DNA from: Gentiana macrophylla
Taxonomy: Eukaryota > Streptophyta > Magnoliopsida > Gentianales > Gentianaceae
Length of the DNA: 64,000 nt
NCBI GenBank assembly: GCA_026214975.1
Contig: CM047806.1
Location: 55,321,947 to 55,385,946, forward strand
Reading direction: 5' to 3'
The notes beneath the pieces are model-generated. The model saw only the letters and a program-made list of their open reading frames with translations, was not told where the DNA came from and ran no database searches. Shown here one piece after another: positions 47,225 to 60,800 of the stretch (its first letter is position 1; each line of letters starts with the position of its first letter). The translations under genes were made by a program, and so were the position numbers.

Positions 47225-50200
47225 ATGGATAGTGAGAGACGTACGATGATCAATGAGAAGAGACGAAGGTCTTACCCTTGTTCATATCCTACTGTGAATG
47301 CACGAGTTGAAATGCGTGCTAATTTACTACGCGGCAGGCTTGTATCTGTCATCTCTGACGAGCCAAGCACGATATGGCCTGAGGCAGCTCCCTGTGAGTA
47401 CTGTAGTGCTTTTCGTTTTTTCCACGAGCCACCTTCTTTCTGCTGTTCTGAAGGAGAAATCAGCCTGGCAGTGTCTGAGATGCCTCAGATTTTGACTGAC
47501 TTATTCACCGAGAGTGATGCCGAGTGTATAGATTTCCAAAAATACGTCCGAACGTACAATAACAACCTAGCTTTCACTACTTTTTCAGCTCGAAAGGATA
47601 ACGATCTTCTAAAAAATCATCAAGGTATTTATATTTTCAAGGTGCAAGGTAAGATCCACCATTTCCTTAATTCTCTGAAACATGGAGCTGAATCGCCTAT
47701 TGGTATTCAGCTTTACTTCTACGATCCTCAGACTGAGCTTGACGAACGTTTGAAGGTTTCTGAGCGTTTCTCAAGAGACATCATGATCAGGCTGATGGAT
47801 ATTCTTTCTCGCAACCCTTACGTTGTGTTTCTACGACAACTAAAGGATCTACAATCTGTGGGGAACTACCAACTATACTTAGTAGCTAATCATAAACTTG
47901 ATCAAAGAGTATTCAACGAACCTACGTGCAGTGATGTCGCAGGGATTATCTGTATTGGAGATCAAGCATATTTGAATCCTCAGTGCCACATCCAAATATA
48001 CTCCGAGAATACTGTGCCGCACAAAATATGCCATAACCACGCTTGCTATGACTCGCTTGCATATCCTCTATTGTTCACAAGAGGAGAGGCAGGATGGCAT
48101 CATGGTATTGAGAAGTTTGCGCCGAACATGCGTAAGCAAAACCGCAACTGCAAAATGTCTCTACCTCTTATACCTTCGAACATCACAAATGCTGAGCAGC
48201 TTATTTTCCAGGAAGATGAAGGTAAAACCTTCTGTTCCTGAGGTGCAGCTTCTGTGCTATTTCTGGATTCCAATACTGCTCCTTGTTTTATGTTGTACAG
48301 TGCTTAAGTCTGGTGTACGCAAGCACAATGTGGTGGCGTGCAGGCAATACTATTGCTATAAGCTCCAAATACGTAATGGAGATAAGTCAATGTTGCTGCA
48401 CAGCGGAAGGTGGTTGCAGCAGTACATAGTCGATATGTTCGTAAAGATTGAAACCACACGTTTGGAATATTACTATAAACAATGTAGAAGAAATACGCAT
48501 GAGTGCTTCCAAGGATTAATTGATGGCCTAGCTTCCGGGCACAGTTCAGGTTCTAACGTGGGTAAAAAGTTAATCCTTCCCCCTTCTTTCGTCGGTGGTC
48601 CGCGGGATATGAGGAAGAGGTACATGGACGCTATGGCGTTGGTACAACAGTTCGGGAAACCGGATTTCTTCTTAACAATGACCTGCAATCCCGCTTGGTC
48701 AGATATTACGAAGCACTTGCTTCCCAACGAACTGCCGCAAAATAGACCCGATCTATTGAGCAGAGTCTTCAAATCAAAACTCGAACTCCTCAAAAAAGAT
48801 CTTATCCAGGATCAAATCTTTGGGAGACCCGACGTATTTGTATATTCCATAGAGTTCCAAAAGCGTGGTTTACCTCATGCACACATCCTTCTCATTATAT
48901 CCAAAGACCATAAACCATTAAATTCTGAAGTATACGATCGCTACATAAGCGCTGAGTTACCAGATCCAATACTCAGTCCATATTTGCATGGATTAGTGCT
49001 GAAGCATATGATCCATGGCCCATGTGGAACAGCGAACCCAAGAAGCCCGTGTATGCAAAATAACAAATGTAAAAACAGATTTCCTCAGCAGTTCCAAGAA
49101 GCAACCACACATGGATGTGATAGCTATCCACAGTACAGACGTCGTGACAATGGCTTGACTGGTAATGTACGCCGATACTTGATTGACAACCGGTGGGTTG
49201 TGCCATACAATCCTTATTTGATGCAAAAGTACGACTGCCACATAAACGTGGAGATATGCTTGACTATTAAGTTGGTTAAGTATATCTATAAGTACATCTA
49301 CAAAGGTCCCGACAAAGTCGCCTTCCGTATGTGTCTTGTAAATGCTGACAATGAGATCGAAGAGTACCAACGCGGACATTGGGTTGGCCCGGCAGAGGCT
49401 ATGTGGCGTCTATACTCCTTTGATCTATTCGAAATGCAACCAGCGGTGATAGCACTACAATACATCTTCCTAACAATCACTACATCTCTTTCGCAGTGAA
49501 TCAAGATCTACAATCTCTGATCTCCAATACCTTCTTATCGAGAACCATGCTAACAGAATTCTTCCAAATGAACCACACAGATGCTACTGCAATATCTCTA
49601 TAGCTTCTTTACAGAGATTTCCCTAAATATTTCACTTGGGATACTGCAACGCGTACGTGGAATGCAAGAAAGAAACGCAAGGTCATTGGACGTATTGTAT
49701 CTGCAGGACCAAATGAAGGTGAGCGATATTACCTCCGTCTATTGTTGAACCATGTCAGAGCCCCATCGTCATATAGTAATTTACTTACGTACGATGGACA
49801 GATCTATGCAACATTCCGTGAGGCTGCTTTAGTAAGAGATCTTCTAGCAAGTGATTTTGATCTCGATAAATGCCTTGAAGAGGCTATGCAATACCAAATG
49901 CCTAGCCAACTACGTCACTTATTCGCTTCTATCCTCTCATTCTGCTCACCATCGAACCCAAAATCTCTGTGGGACAAGTACTACCTATCCATGTGTGATA
50001 ACTGCCAAACCTCACATCAATTGCCTGTAATGAAGCAGATAGAAATCAAGCGTAAAGCATTGTTGGATATATCTCAGATTCTTGGACGCATGGGACGTAG
50101 GTTATTAGATTTCCATCTAGGTACTGCAGCGGATCTGGTGTACAAAAACAGTGGACTCAGCAGGGAAGTTTCATGTGAACGAGACATTATCGTATCAGAC

Positions 50201-51627
50201 AAAGATGTCCTTAGTGTCGAACGACTTAACGCAGAACAACGTACTGCCAACAACACAATTTTGACAGCTGTGATGAACCACGAACCATCTGCGTTCTTCG
50301 TAGATGGCCCTGGGGGTACTGGGAAAACCTATCTCTACAAGGCAATCATGGCCACTCTGAGATCTGAGGGTAGCATTGTACTAGCCAAAGCGACCTCAGG
50401 AGTGGCTGCATGTATACTACCAGGAGGCAGAACAGCGCATTCATGTTTCAAGATACCAGTTCACGATGAAACCAACAAAATAGCTAATATAAGCAAACAA
50501 TCAGCCACTGCAGAGCTTATTCGGCAGGCGAGATTGATTATATAGGACGAGGCTCCGATGGCACACAGAGAGGCAGTTGAGGCATTTGCTGAAATGCTTA
50601 AAGACATAACCGAAACAGAACTTCCGTTCGGAAACAAGACTGTGGTCTTCGGTGGGGATTTTTGGCAAGTTCTACCTGTCGTTTCTGGAGCAAATCGGGA
50701 AGAACAACTAGATGCGAGCTTATTTCACTCTCCTCTATGGCCTGAGATAACACAATTACGGTTAACAGAGAACATGCGAGCGATAGATGATCCATATTTC
50801 ACTGCGTATCTTCTAAGAATTGGTAATGGCACAGAACCGGAGGATGAGAATAGAAACGTAGTACTTCCAAACAACATCACCATTCCCTTCACTGACGAAT
50901 ATCAATCTGTTCAGCATCTAATAGACTTCGTGTATCCAGATATGATAGATCCCCAGAATAACTTACATACATTGATGAATAGAGCCTTACTATCTCCCAC
51001 AAATAGTTGCGTAGATGAGATGAATGATGCTATTCTGAATAGAGTTCAAAGCAATCAAAGAACATATATAAGCAACGACACTACCATAGAAACGCAAAAC
51101 CAAGGAGATTACGAAGATTTCCTTAACTCATTGAACCCCAGTAGTCTCCCGCCACACGTACTACAACTGAAAGTGAATGCACCAGTAATGTTACTAAGGA
51201 ACATCAGCCCCACCGAAGGATTGTGCAACGGAACTCGGATGCTTTGTAAAGAATTGAACACCCACACAATCGTGGCCGAAATTGGTACTGGGCCGTACGC
51301 TGGACGAACCATAATATTACATAAGATACCGATGCAACCTTCTAAGAGTGAAAGGTTCGGAGTATCTTTCAAGAGATACCAGTTCCCAATCCGGCTTTGC
51401 TACGCAATGACTATCAATAAAGCGCAAGGACAAACATTAGAACGTGTAATGAACCTGTATTCACACACGGGCAGCTTTACGTAGCTCTATCAAGAGTTCG
51501 GTCATTCGACTCAGTAAAAGAACTCATAGCTCCACCTACTTTAGCCGATCAATTACAAGATACAAAAACGCAGAATATAGTCTTCTCTGAGATCAATCAA
51601 ATAATGCAAAACCAGATTGAACCTTAG
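47225..51627 (+). pseudogene. Helitron Rep (HUH endonuclease)-PIF1 helicase, broken
   Basis: Exon 1 is 47225-48221. A 79-bp GT-AG intron follows (48222-48300), and splicing joins Glu-Asp-Glu to Val-Leu-Lys in frame. Exon 2 runs to the stop at 51625-51627. Exon 1 has a Cys-rich N-terminal region (CEYCSAFRFF) and YPLLFTRGEAGW. Exon 2 has the Helitron-like N domain (HSGRWLQQYIVDMFVKIETT). The Rep motifs are FFLTMTCNPAW, the HUH motif GLPHAHILL, and the two-tyrosine KYIYKYIYKGP. The helicase has Walker A GPGGTGKT, GGDFWQVLPV and MTINKAQGQT. Lesions: a frameshift near 49460, TAG at 49601, TAG at 50543 (a Trp position in the Walker B segment LII-DEAPM), and a frameshift near 51455. Rep nicks and joins single strands in rolling-circle transposition; the helicase unwinds them. 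Confidence 0.93.
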
Positions 51628-51887
51628 GTAATACACGACATTAATAAACAAAACATTACATACGCATGTACTAGATAGTAAAAAATAATAACAACATAAC
51701 TTATTCACTGCTACGTACATTATTACATAGAATACCTAGACATTTTTACTAACGCAAAATAATAAAAGCTTGCTAACTATTCACTATTTATGTGTGAGTG
51801 TTTGATTCATGGTCTTATTGTGTGTCCCTAACATCATCACAATGTTACTAGTACATCCACAGGTGCTAACACTATCTCAGCACATCC

Positions 51888-54800
51888 ATGGCCAGAAAAC
51901 CTCCAAGCAAGAATATCATTGAAGTACTTCCAACAACAACCGAATGGAGAGTGAAGGTGGTGGTTCTAGCAAAAACCCACCTACACAGAAGCGAGAAAGG
52001 CCGACGAACTCAAAAAGTACTTCTACAAGATGCAGAGGTACGCACATAAACTTCATATAAAACTACACACCCCTTCTTTGCAATCATTCCTAAACTATCT
52101 ACTGATCTCCCTAATTTCACACAGGGAAGCATTATGGAAGGAATAATGTGGGACGAAACAATTGACTTGCTGGACTCCATGTTCACTCCTGGCTCAACAT
52201 ATACGGTAGGAGGAGCTACTGTACAGTGGATAAAGCTGGATTTTCAACACATGTCCCCAGGGATGCCGTGGGAATGGATATTGAACAAAGCGACATTCAT
52301 CCAACCAATCACCGATCCGGTAGAAACAATCCGATATCCAAAGTTGCAATCAGTCCCCTTTCACAAACTGGCCACACTAGCAGGAACGAAGAAACCGTTT
52401 GGTAAGTCCATAAACTACAAATAAGAAGCAAATTACCGAAAATACACACTGTGAGACTACAGATATTATGAATAATTTACAAATACCACACTCACACAAA
52501 AGCTGTAACTACTATACAATTTACCTCTGCATTTCTTCACACGGTTGATAACGGTCATTTTGTGCCCGTTATTCTATGATCTTTATCCCCGATTCTAGTT
52601 TAAAGGAGCTATAATAGAGTAATAATAAGTCGTAATACGCTTAAGTTGCATATGCCGAGAGTTACGATTCGTTATTATGTATTTAGAGGTTTTATTATAT
52701 TATTTGATGTTACAGACTGTATTTCATGCTATATTTGTAGTAACTCATTGGGGAGCGCAAGGATGGACTTCGGAGAAGCTTTAATGGATTGCAGACAAGT
52801 TCAGAAAGCCCAATGCATAAAAAGACGGAAGCCCAAAAGCATACAAGGCTCGGTCGACCGAGCCGATGCATTCGGTCGACCGAGTGGGCCTGAAGTCCAG
52901 CAGAAGTCCGGCACATTGTTTGAGGCGGTTAGGGTTCAGTAGTGTCGGCATTTAAGTCGGTTTTCTTAAGTCGGCTGTAGCTCTATATAAACACAAGTCT
53001 TTGTATTTTTTAGAACACACACATATACACACCAATATCAATTCATATTTACATATAAGCAAATAAGGATTCATTAGGCTTGTGAAGGAGCTGGGGGTGC
53101 AATCATGTAAGCCGTAGTTTTTCTTCTTGTTTTCTTTTAGTAATCAATTTCCCAATTATGCTTTGATTGTTTGAGTAGTTATTCATATCTAGATGATGTA
53201 GATCTAGGCTATGACGTTAGGGAGGTGGTGATGCCTTGTCTATGAGGATCTCACACCCTATGTCCTCTTCCTACGATTTATGGATGAATCTACGTGTTTA
53301 ATTTACGTGTATTTAGATTAATTTATATAATGTCCTGATGATTCACTATATAATCCGATTCGTATGAGAAACGCTGAGAAATATATTCAGGGATGTAATC
53401 TGGGGAGTGAAGCACTCGGGTGACCGAGAGGTGTCACTCGGTCGACCGAGTGTCTCTATTCGGTCGACCGAGAGTCTCTAGCTCTGTTTCATCCGTTAAT
53501 CAGTCACGTCTTTATGATTAGGTTAGCTTAATTGAATCTGTTATCTCAGTAGGTATGGCTATGGCTACGTCACTCGCTTAATTTAATTAAAACGTGTAAA
53601 AAGGAAATACCAATATAAAACTCTTAGGTGGGCTTATGAATTGATCTTCACGGACGTTCAGCGTTATCTAGGTGGGTTTATATTAGGGAATTGCGCGCAC
53701 CTTGTTTATACGTAGATCGTAAACTAGCATGAGACTATGACTTGGTAATTGTTAGTTGGACGAGAGTTTGAGTGATCGTTTAGGAAGTACGCCTAACCAT
53801 AGGAATGTTGCCTGAGCGAGGTATACGGTTAATATCGGCATCCTTAGAGTCGTAAGCGTGTGAGTTATATGAGATGGAGGCACTTAAAAGGCGAAGTCAC
53901 GTAACAATATCACAGTGATTTAGTGACCTACCGGTGCTACGTCAAGTTTTAGAGGATGACTCCCGTAGCCAATATAAATAGATATGAATGGATTAATAGT
54001 TGATAAGTCTCGTTGTTATATAAATTGTCTAGGTCCAAATGATTACGGTTATAATTGGGCAGTTGATTACGTTATTTGTTTACATGTTATTTGTTTATAT
54101 GTTTGAGTGTGTCTTTCTTTTCTCGTATCCTATGTTGGTCATAGACCGTCTTTGTCAAACAAAATAAATAGGTTGACTATTTAAGTTAGGATCCACAAAT
54201 TGATTCTCTGTGGGATCGACCTTGACTCTATCTAGCTATACTGCGATTGAACCTAGTTCACTTGCTAGTGGTTATTTAGGCATCGAGTTAATAATTTAAC
54301 TTGACCTCAATCAAGTTTTTGGCGCCGTTGTCGGGGAATCAATGGTCCAACTGCTTAAATAATCTACTTAATTATTTCATTTTTCTGTTTTCTTTCATAA
54401 AATAAAAATAAAAATAAAAATAAAAATAATAATCTGTATGTTCGGTCGACCGAACGTTATCACTCGGTCGACCGAGCCCATTATTTGTTTTATATTTTCT
54501 GATAGTTGTTTTCCCCCTGTGATTCTGTTAGTAGGTTATAAGCTGCAGCGCAGTATGAGTAATCATACTGCCTGTTAGTTAAATAACCGTTTGTTGTTTT
54601 TCTTATGATGCAGTTAATCAGAGGGAATCACTCAAGCGAACTGTTTAGCAAAATATCATCACATCAGCCTTTTGAGGCTCGAGGAGAAGAAGTCATGGTG
54701 CTGAGAACCAAAACCACACCTAGAAAGCCGTTGACACCTAAACTCAAGGAGAGAATAGCGAAGATGAAGGCAAGAATTCAAGAAGCTAAGAAGTCAAAAG

Positions 54801-57800
54801 AGTCTAAAGATGCTTACATATACAGAGGTATGTCCAAGTTAAATCCTGAAGAGATTTCTTCAGATTCAGATTCAGGATATGACTACATGCATCACATGTC
54901 AAATATAGAATCTGATTCTGAGGTTAGCATAGACCTAAATCGCCCTATAGTCGTATGTCCCAGAGATGCAGCGCATATTGAGAATGAAGCTCGGTTGATG
55001 CCGAAACTAGATGACCCAGGAGCATTTATGGTAGAGGTTACCTTAGAAGGAACATACCTAGGGTTGGCTTTGATAGATTCTGGCTCGAGTCTGAACATTT
55101 TCCCGAAGAGTCTTTGTGATAGAAATCTAATCCTTACCCCCACGAATACTTTGTTGCAAGTTAGATTTGCAGATAGGACCAGAACGATCATGTCTGGAAA
55201 TATGTATAATATGATCATTTGCATAGGATAGCTCAGGTTTAAGATAGATATAGTTGTTATGGATATAGATGAGCACCCTCACTGCCCGATCATTTTAGGG
55301 AGAGCCTTTATCAATACTTCTAGAGCCCTAATTCGTATGTCCAGGCGTGAGATCACATTTTTCGATGCAAAGGGTTCTGAGACCTATGGGACGAGGAATT
55401 CAGATTTCCCTACTCCGGTGAGCGTGAATGTTATAGGAGTTGGTAGTTCGAAACCAGATTTTACTCCGGACTCAGAAAAAAGTGTTGATGGCAAGATAGA
55501 AGAAAGAGATGAGACCCTTACAGTTCTGAGTCGTAAGAAAGCTGTTGAGCCTGCCCCTGTTCTAGAAAATCATAATTCTGAAGGCCTGACTTTCTCCAGA
55601 CCCAAGGCTAGAAGGAAGCAAACAAAGAAACGAACTCGTAGAGTACGAGCTAAAGAGAGCTCATCTAGTTCTGAAACAATCACGAAAGTTGGAGCTTGCT
55701 TGGATGGACAGTTCGACTGTCTTTTCGTTGGACTCACACCTCGCGGAAAGGCACTCGTGCAAAAGGACAGCAAGACATTTTCGGTAAAGGCTAACCGGGA
55801 GAAAACCTGGCAAGCCAAGAGCAGTTCATAGAAAGTGATGATTTTTGGAAAGTCGAGCTACCGACTTAAACTGTAGAACTATTTCTATTCTTCGTTATTT
55901 TATTTTTAAAATAAAAGTAGCATGAAACGATAAGAAGTTTTTTTTTTTATTTTGCCGTGTTCCGACGACTGCTGAGTTAAGGATGTGCAAAATAAATTTT
56001 TTTATTCGAATTGTTTTTACGTGAAATAGAGTGTAGTAACCGAGTCTTTGTAAAAAAAAATGTTGATTAAGGAAATAAGAATGCGTTATTTTACAAATGC
56101 TGTAGGCCAGATTGTTTGATTTATTTATGAAAAGAATGAGATTGTTTTTGTGCTTGAGACAACTTGTCGGTTGGGATAATTTATGCGGTGGGAATTGAAA
56201 AAAGTGAAATAATAGTTTTGGCATGGTTATATGTTGTAGTTAATTTCCGGTGTGTCAAAATTAAATGGTTAACACCATTTATTTCTACATATCCCCATTC
56301 ACCTTTCCCTCTTCCCAACCATTCACCTTTCCCTCTTCCCAATTTCTTTATTCTTCCAATTTAAATTTTCAAATTCCACCTTTACACCTCATCAATCCCC
56401 AACCATTCTAATCCACCAATCACATTCCACTTTTCAATTTCCAATTTCTCTATTTAACCCATTCATCCTCTTCTCCATTTTCTTCATCCTCTTTTCCATT
56501 TTTCATCCAAATTCTCCACCTACCTTTTCCCCAAATCCTTGCAGAAATCAAACGGAAATATTTTGCTAATCTTCATCCATGAGACCATTTCACTCACTTT
56601 TCATCTTTTAATCGCAAAGGATCTGTCGAAACTTTTTTTGATCGGCCAAATCAGTCACTGGGAGGGTACAGGGCCGGAATCCCACCAGTTCGGTCGACGG
56701 ATCGCACTCGGTCAACCGAGTGATTACTCTCGGTCGACCGAGAGTCACCCTGTTGCTGCCGTCCGCTGCTGTGCCGCTTGTTTGTCAGAATGCCACCAAG
56801 AAGACACAGAGCCGCCCAATTTGTGGCTGTTGAAGGCAACATACCTCTAATAAACGGGGTACCACAATTCGCGAGTCGGGAGGTATATTCTTCGTTTATT
56901 AATCATTTCGCAAATGCCCCTGTACATCGAGCTCGAGGACTAGATTTGGATAATTGTGGAGATGAGCTTTTGGGATTGGTGGAACATTATCAGTGGCGAG
57001 ATGTCGTAGCGCCCCCCGGCCGAGTCAACATCAATTGGGTAAGGGAATTTTATGCTTATTTACGCGTACATCCCGACACCAATATTGTTACTATTCGTGG
57101 ACGACCGATTGTCATTTCTCCGGGTACGTTTAATGCTTATTTTGGTCTGGATATCTCGGAGGACGGGCTGGAGTATATGGTGACATTTGACGGGTCCGAC
57201 GCTTGGTTGGAGGAAGTTGGTGCCTATCTGGGGATAGAATGGACTATAGGGGAGGTTGCCCGCACATTTGCGGAACCAGATTTCAGGAGATGGGAGGATA
57301 AATGCCTTCATCGGCTTATCCGTTCTAATATTTTTCCGGCCAAGCATGTATCCACGGTCTACTATACCCATGCCACTCTGCTTTATTGGTTATACATGGG
57401 ATGGCCCATGAATGTGGGGGCATTGATACGCAAGGAAATGACAGACGATGCTCTCAAGCCTCGGCACACCTTACCTTTTGGTTCAATGATCACTACATTC
57501 TGTGAGGGAGCCGAGTGCCCAGTGTAGGCGGCGATTCCTATGTGGAGCCAATGCCTATCCTATCTTTAAATTCTGTCGCACCACCTATCGTTCACGGCCA
57601 CGATCAAGAACAAGAAGGGGAGCCCGAGGATGATGCTGACGAAGCCGGCCCGAACAATTTGCAACTAGCACCATTCAATCCAGGATTTTGGGATTAAGCA
57701 TTTTTATTTCCGCATTTGCATTTCCTGTGATTAACGCATTTTTATTTTGACTGGTTTCTACTAGTATGTCGTGTTATATGGAGTAAGTTTCACTACTTCT

Positions 57801-60800
57801 AAATTCAAACTCATGTAATGTTTTGGACTTGCTGAAAGATATTGAAATGTAATCATTAACTTATGGACTTAAAAATGTTTAAGGAATTTGTTATCCCTTT
57901 TACGGTCCCTTTTTACGATTATTCTTGTTTGGACTAATCTGTATGTGAGTTTTGAGCTTTGTTTAAGATGCATGTTGCGTTGATTATTCTTCCGCCTTGC
58001 TAGCGGCCAATGCCTCGTGCTGTTAAACTTTGCGAATTCCCAAGACTTGTTCAACTTCCACGCTTATCCAGAGCTAAGTTCCTTTTCTGAGTTTGCTATT
58101 TCGATTTTTATACATTGGGGACAATGCATGGTTTAAGTAGGGGGTACAAGTCACTTAGCTCAAATAAGCTTCCATATACTCCCATATATCAAATAATAAA
58201 TAAAATGAGTAAAAAATTAAAACTTTTAAACTTAGAATCACATTTACCTTGGTAAGTTCCTGATAATTATATCTAATAAGAAATAAACCATATTTCATGA
58301 GTACGTGATCACTTTATACTTCTGCGGTTTATTGATTAGTAAACTTAATGATATTCATATTATCCGTTGCGAGTAGTTGTTTATTATTCAATTATTCGAT
58401 AAATGAATCGAGTTGTACTACGTTTATTATAAAAATAAAAAAAATTATGTGTACATTGCATAGATGATTGGTTATGCTTACCTAGTGTCAAATTTATCGT
58501 CTGATATGTTCCTCAAATTCTAGCCACAAAAGCTGAGTAATAAGCTTGAGACGTACCTGTGTTTGATAATATTAAAACACTGGGCTTGTAGTAAGTTGCC
58601 AAAGTAGCCTCGCGCTTGTGGTAATATTCGATGCTATGTTTGATCTAAGATAGGGGGATGCTCTAAAAAGTTTTTCCTTCTTGAGATTGATAGTATCTGA
58701 AAAATATGAAGATATGAAAAGAATATTTAACTCTTCAAGAGGCTTTGAGTAGTACTCGGTCTCCAAGTCCAAAAACCCTATAGATACGCTCTTGCTTATT
58801 ATTCTAGTGCTTCAACAATTAAAAGGCTTAAGAAGTGGGAATAATAAAGTTGGTAGGTTAAGACTACAAAGTTTGCATAAACTCTAATCTTGCTACGAAT
58901 ATTTAAAACTCAATGCACATGCACATAACACATCGATTCATGATGAATAGTGGATAATGGATATCTGATTAGCATAGAGGGTATGAGTTGATTCGAGTTT
59001 CTTATGTCAGTATACTGTGACCACGGGAAAGTAGTTTATGGGGAATGACTTATTGATATTTTGATCGGGACGATCAAAGGCTAAGTGGGGGGAAGTTGAT
59101 AACGGTCATTTTGTGCCCGTTATTCTATGATCTTTATCTCCGATTCTAGTTTAAAGGAGCTATAATAGAGTAATAATAAGTCGTAATACGCTTAAGTTGC
59201 ATATGCCGAGAGTTACGATTCGTTATTATGTATTTGGAGGTTTTATTATATTATTTGATGTTATAGACTGTATTTCATGCTATATTTGTAGTAACTCATT
59301 GGGGAGCGCAAGGATGGACTTCGGGAGAAGCTTAATGGATTGCCAGACAAGTTCAGAAAGCCCAATGCATAAAAAGACGGAAGCCCAAAAGCATACAAGG
59401 CTCGGTCGACCGAGCCTATGCATTCGGTCGACCGAGTGGGCCTGAAGTCCAGCATAAGTCCGGCACATTGTTTGAGGCGGTTAGGGTTCATTAGTGTCGG
59501 CATTTAAGTCGGTTTTCTTAAGTCGGCTGTAGCTCTATATAAACACAAGTCTTTGTATTTTTTAGAACACACACATATACACACCAATATCAATTCATAT
59601 TTACATATAAGCAAATAAGGATTCATTAGGCTTGTGAAGGAGCTGGGGGTGCAATCATGTAAGCCCTAGTTTTTCTTCTTGTTTTCTTTTAGTAATCAAT
59701 TTCCCAATTATGCTTTGATTGTTTGAGTAGTTATTCATATCTAAATGATGTAGATCTAGGCTATGACGTTAGGGAGGTGGTGATACCTTGTCTATGAGGA
59801 TCTCACCCTACGTCCTCTTCCTACGATTTATGGATGAATCTACGTGTTTAATTTACGTGTATTTAGATTAATTTATATAATGTCCTGATGATTCACTATA
59901 TAATCCGATTCGTATGAGAAAGCGCCGAGAAATATATTCGAGGATGTAATTTGGGAGTGAAGCACTCGGGTGACCGAGAGGTGTCACTCGGTCGACCGAG
60001 TGTCTCTATTCGATCGACCGAGAGTCTACAGCTCTGTTTCATCCGTTAATCGACCACGTCTTTATGATTAGGTTAGCTTAATTGAATCTATTATCTCAGT
60101 AGGTATGGCTATGGCTACGTCACTCGCTTAATTTAATTAAAATGTGTAAAAAGGAAATACCAATATAAAACTCTTAGGTGGGCTTATGAATTGATCTTCA
60201 CGGACGTTCAGCGTTATCTAGGTGGGTTTATATTAGGGAATTGCGCGCACCTTGTTTATACGTAGATCGTAAACTAGCATGAGACTATGACTTGGTAATT
60301 GTTAGTTGGACGAGAGTTTGAGTGATCGTTTAGGAAGTACACCTAACCATAGGAATGTTGCCTAGACGAGGTGTACGGTTAATATCGGCATCCTTAGAGT
60401 CGTAAGCATGTGAGTTATATGAGATGGAGGCACTTAAAAGGCGAAGTCATGTAACAATATCACAGTGATTTAGTGACCTACCGGTGCTACGTCAAGTTTT
60501 AGAGGATTAATCCCGTAGCCAATATAAATAGATATGAACGGATTAATAGTTGATAAGTCTCGTTGTTATATAAATTGTCTAGGTCCAAATGATTACGGTT
60601 ATAATTGGGCAGTTGATTACGTTATTTGTTTACATGTTATTTGTTTATATGTTTGAGTGTGTCTTTCTTTTCTCGTATCCTATGTTGGTCATAGACCGTC
60701 TTTGTCAAACAAAATAAATAGGTTGACTATTTAAGTTAGGATCCACAAATTGATTCTCTGTGGGATCGACCTCGACTCTATCTAGCTATACTGCGATTGA

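Larger units (their letters stand above)
52546..54313 (+). repeat. Element E, 5' LTR
   Basis: It is 1768 bp with a TATATAAA box at 52984-52991. Palindrome clusters lie 100-135 bp upstream (52850-52883) and about 430-490 bp downstream (53416-53471) of the box. Confidence 0.93.
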
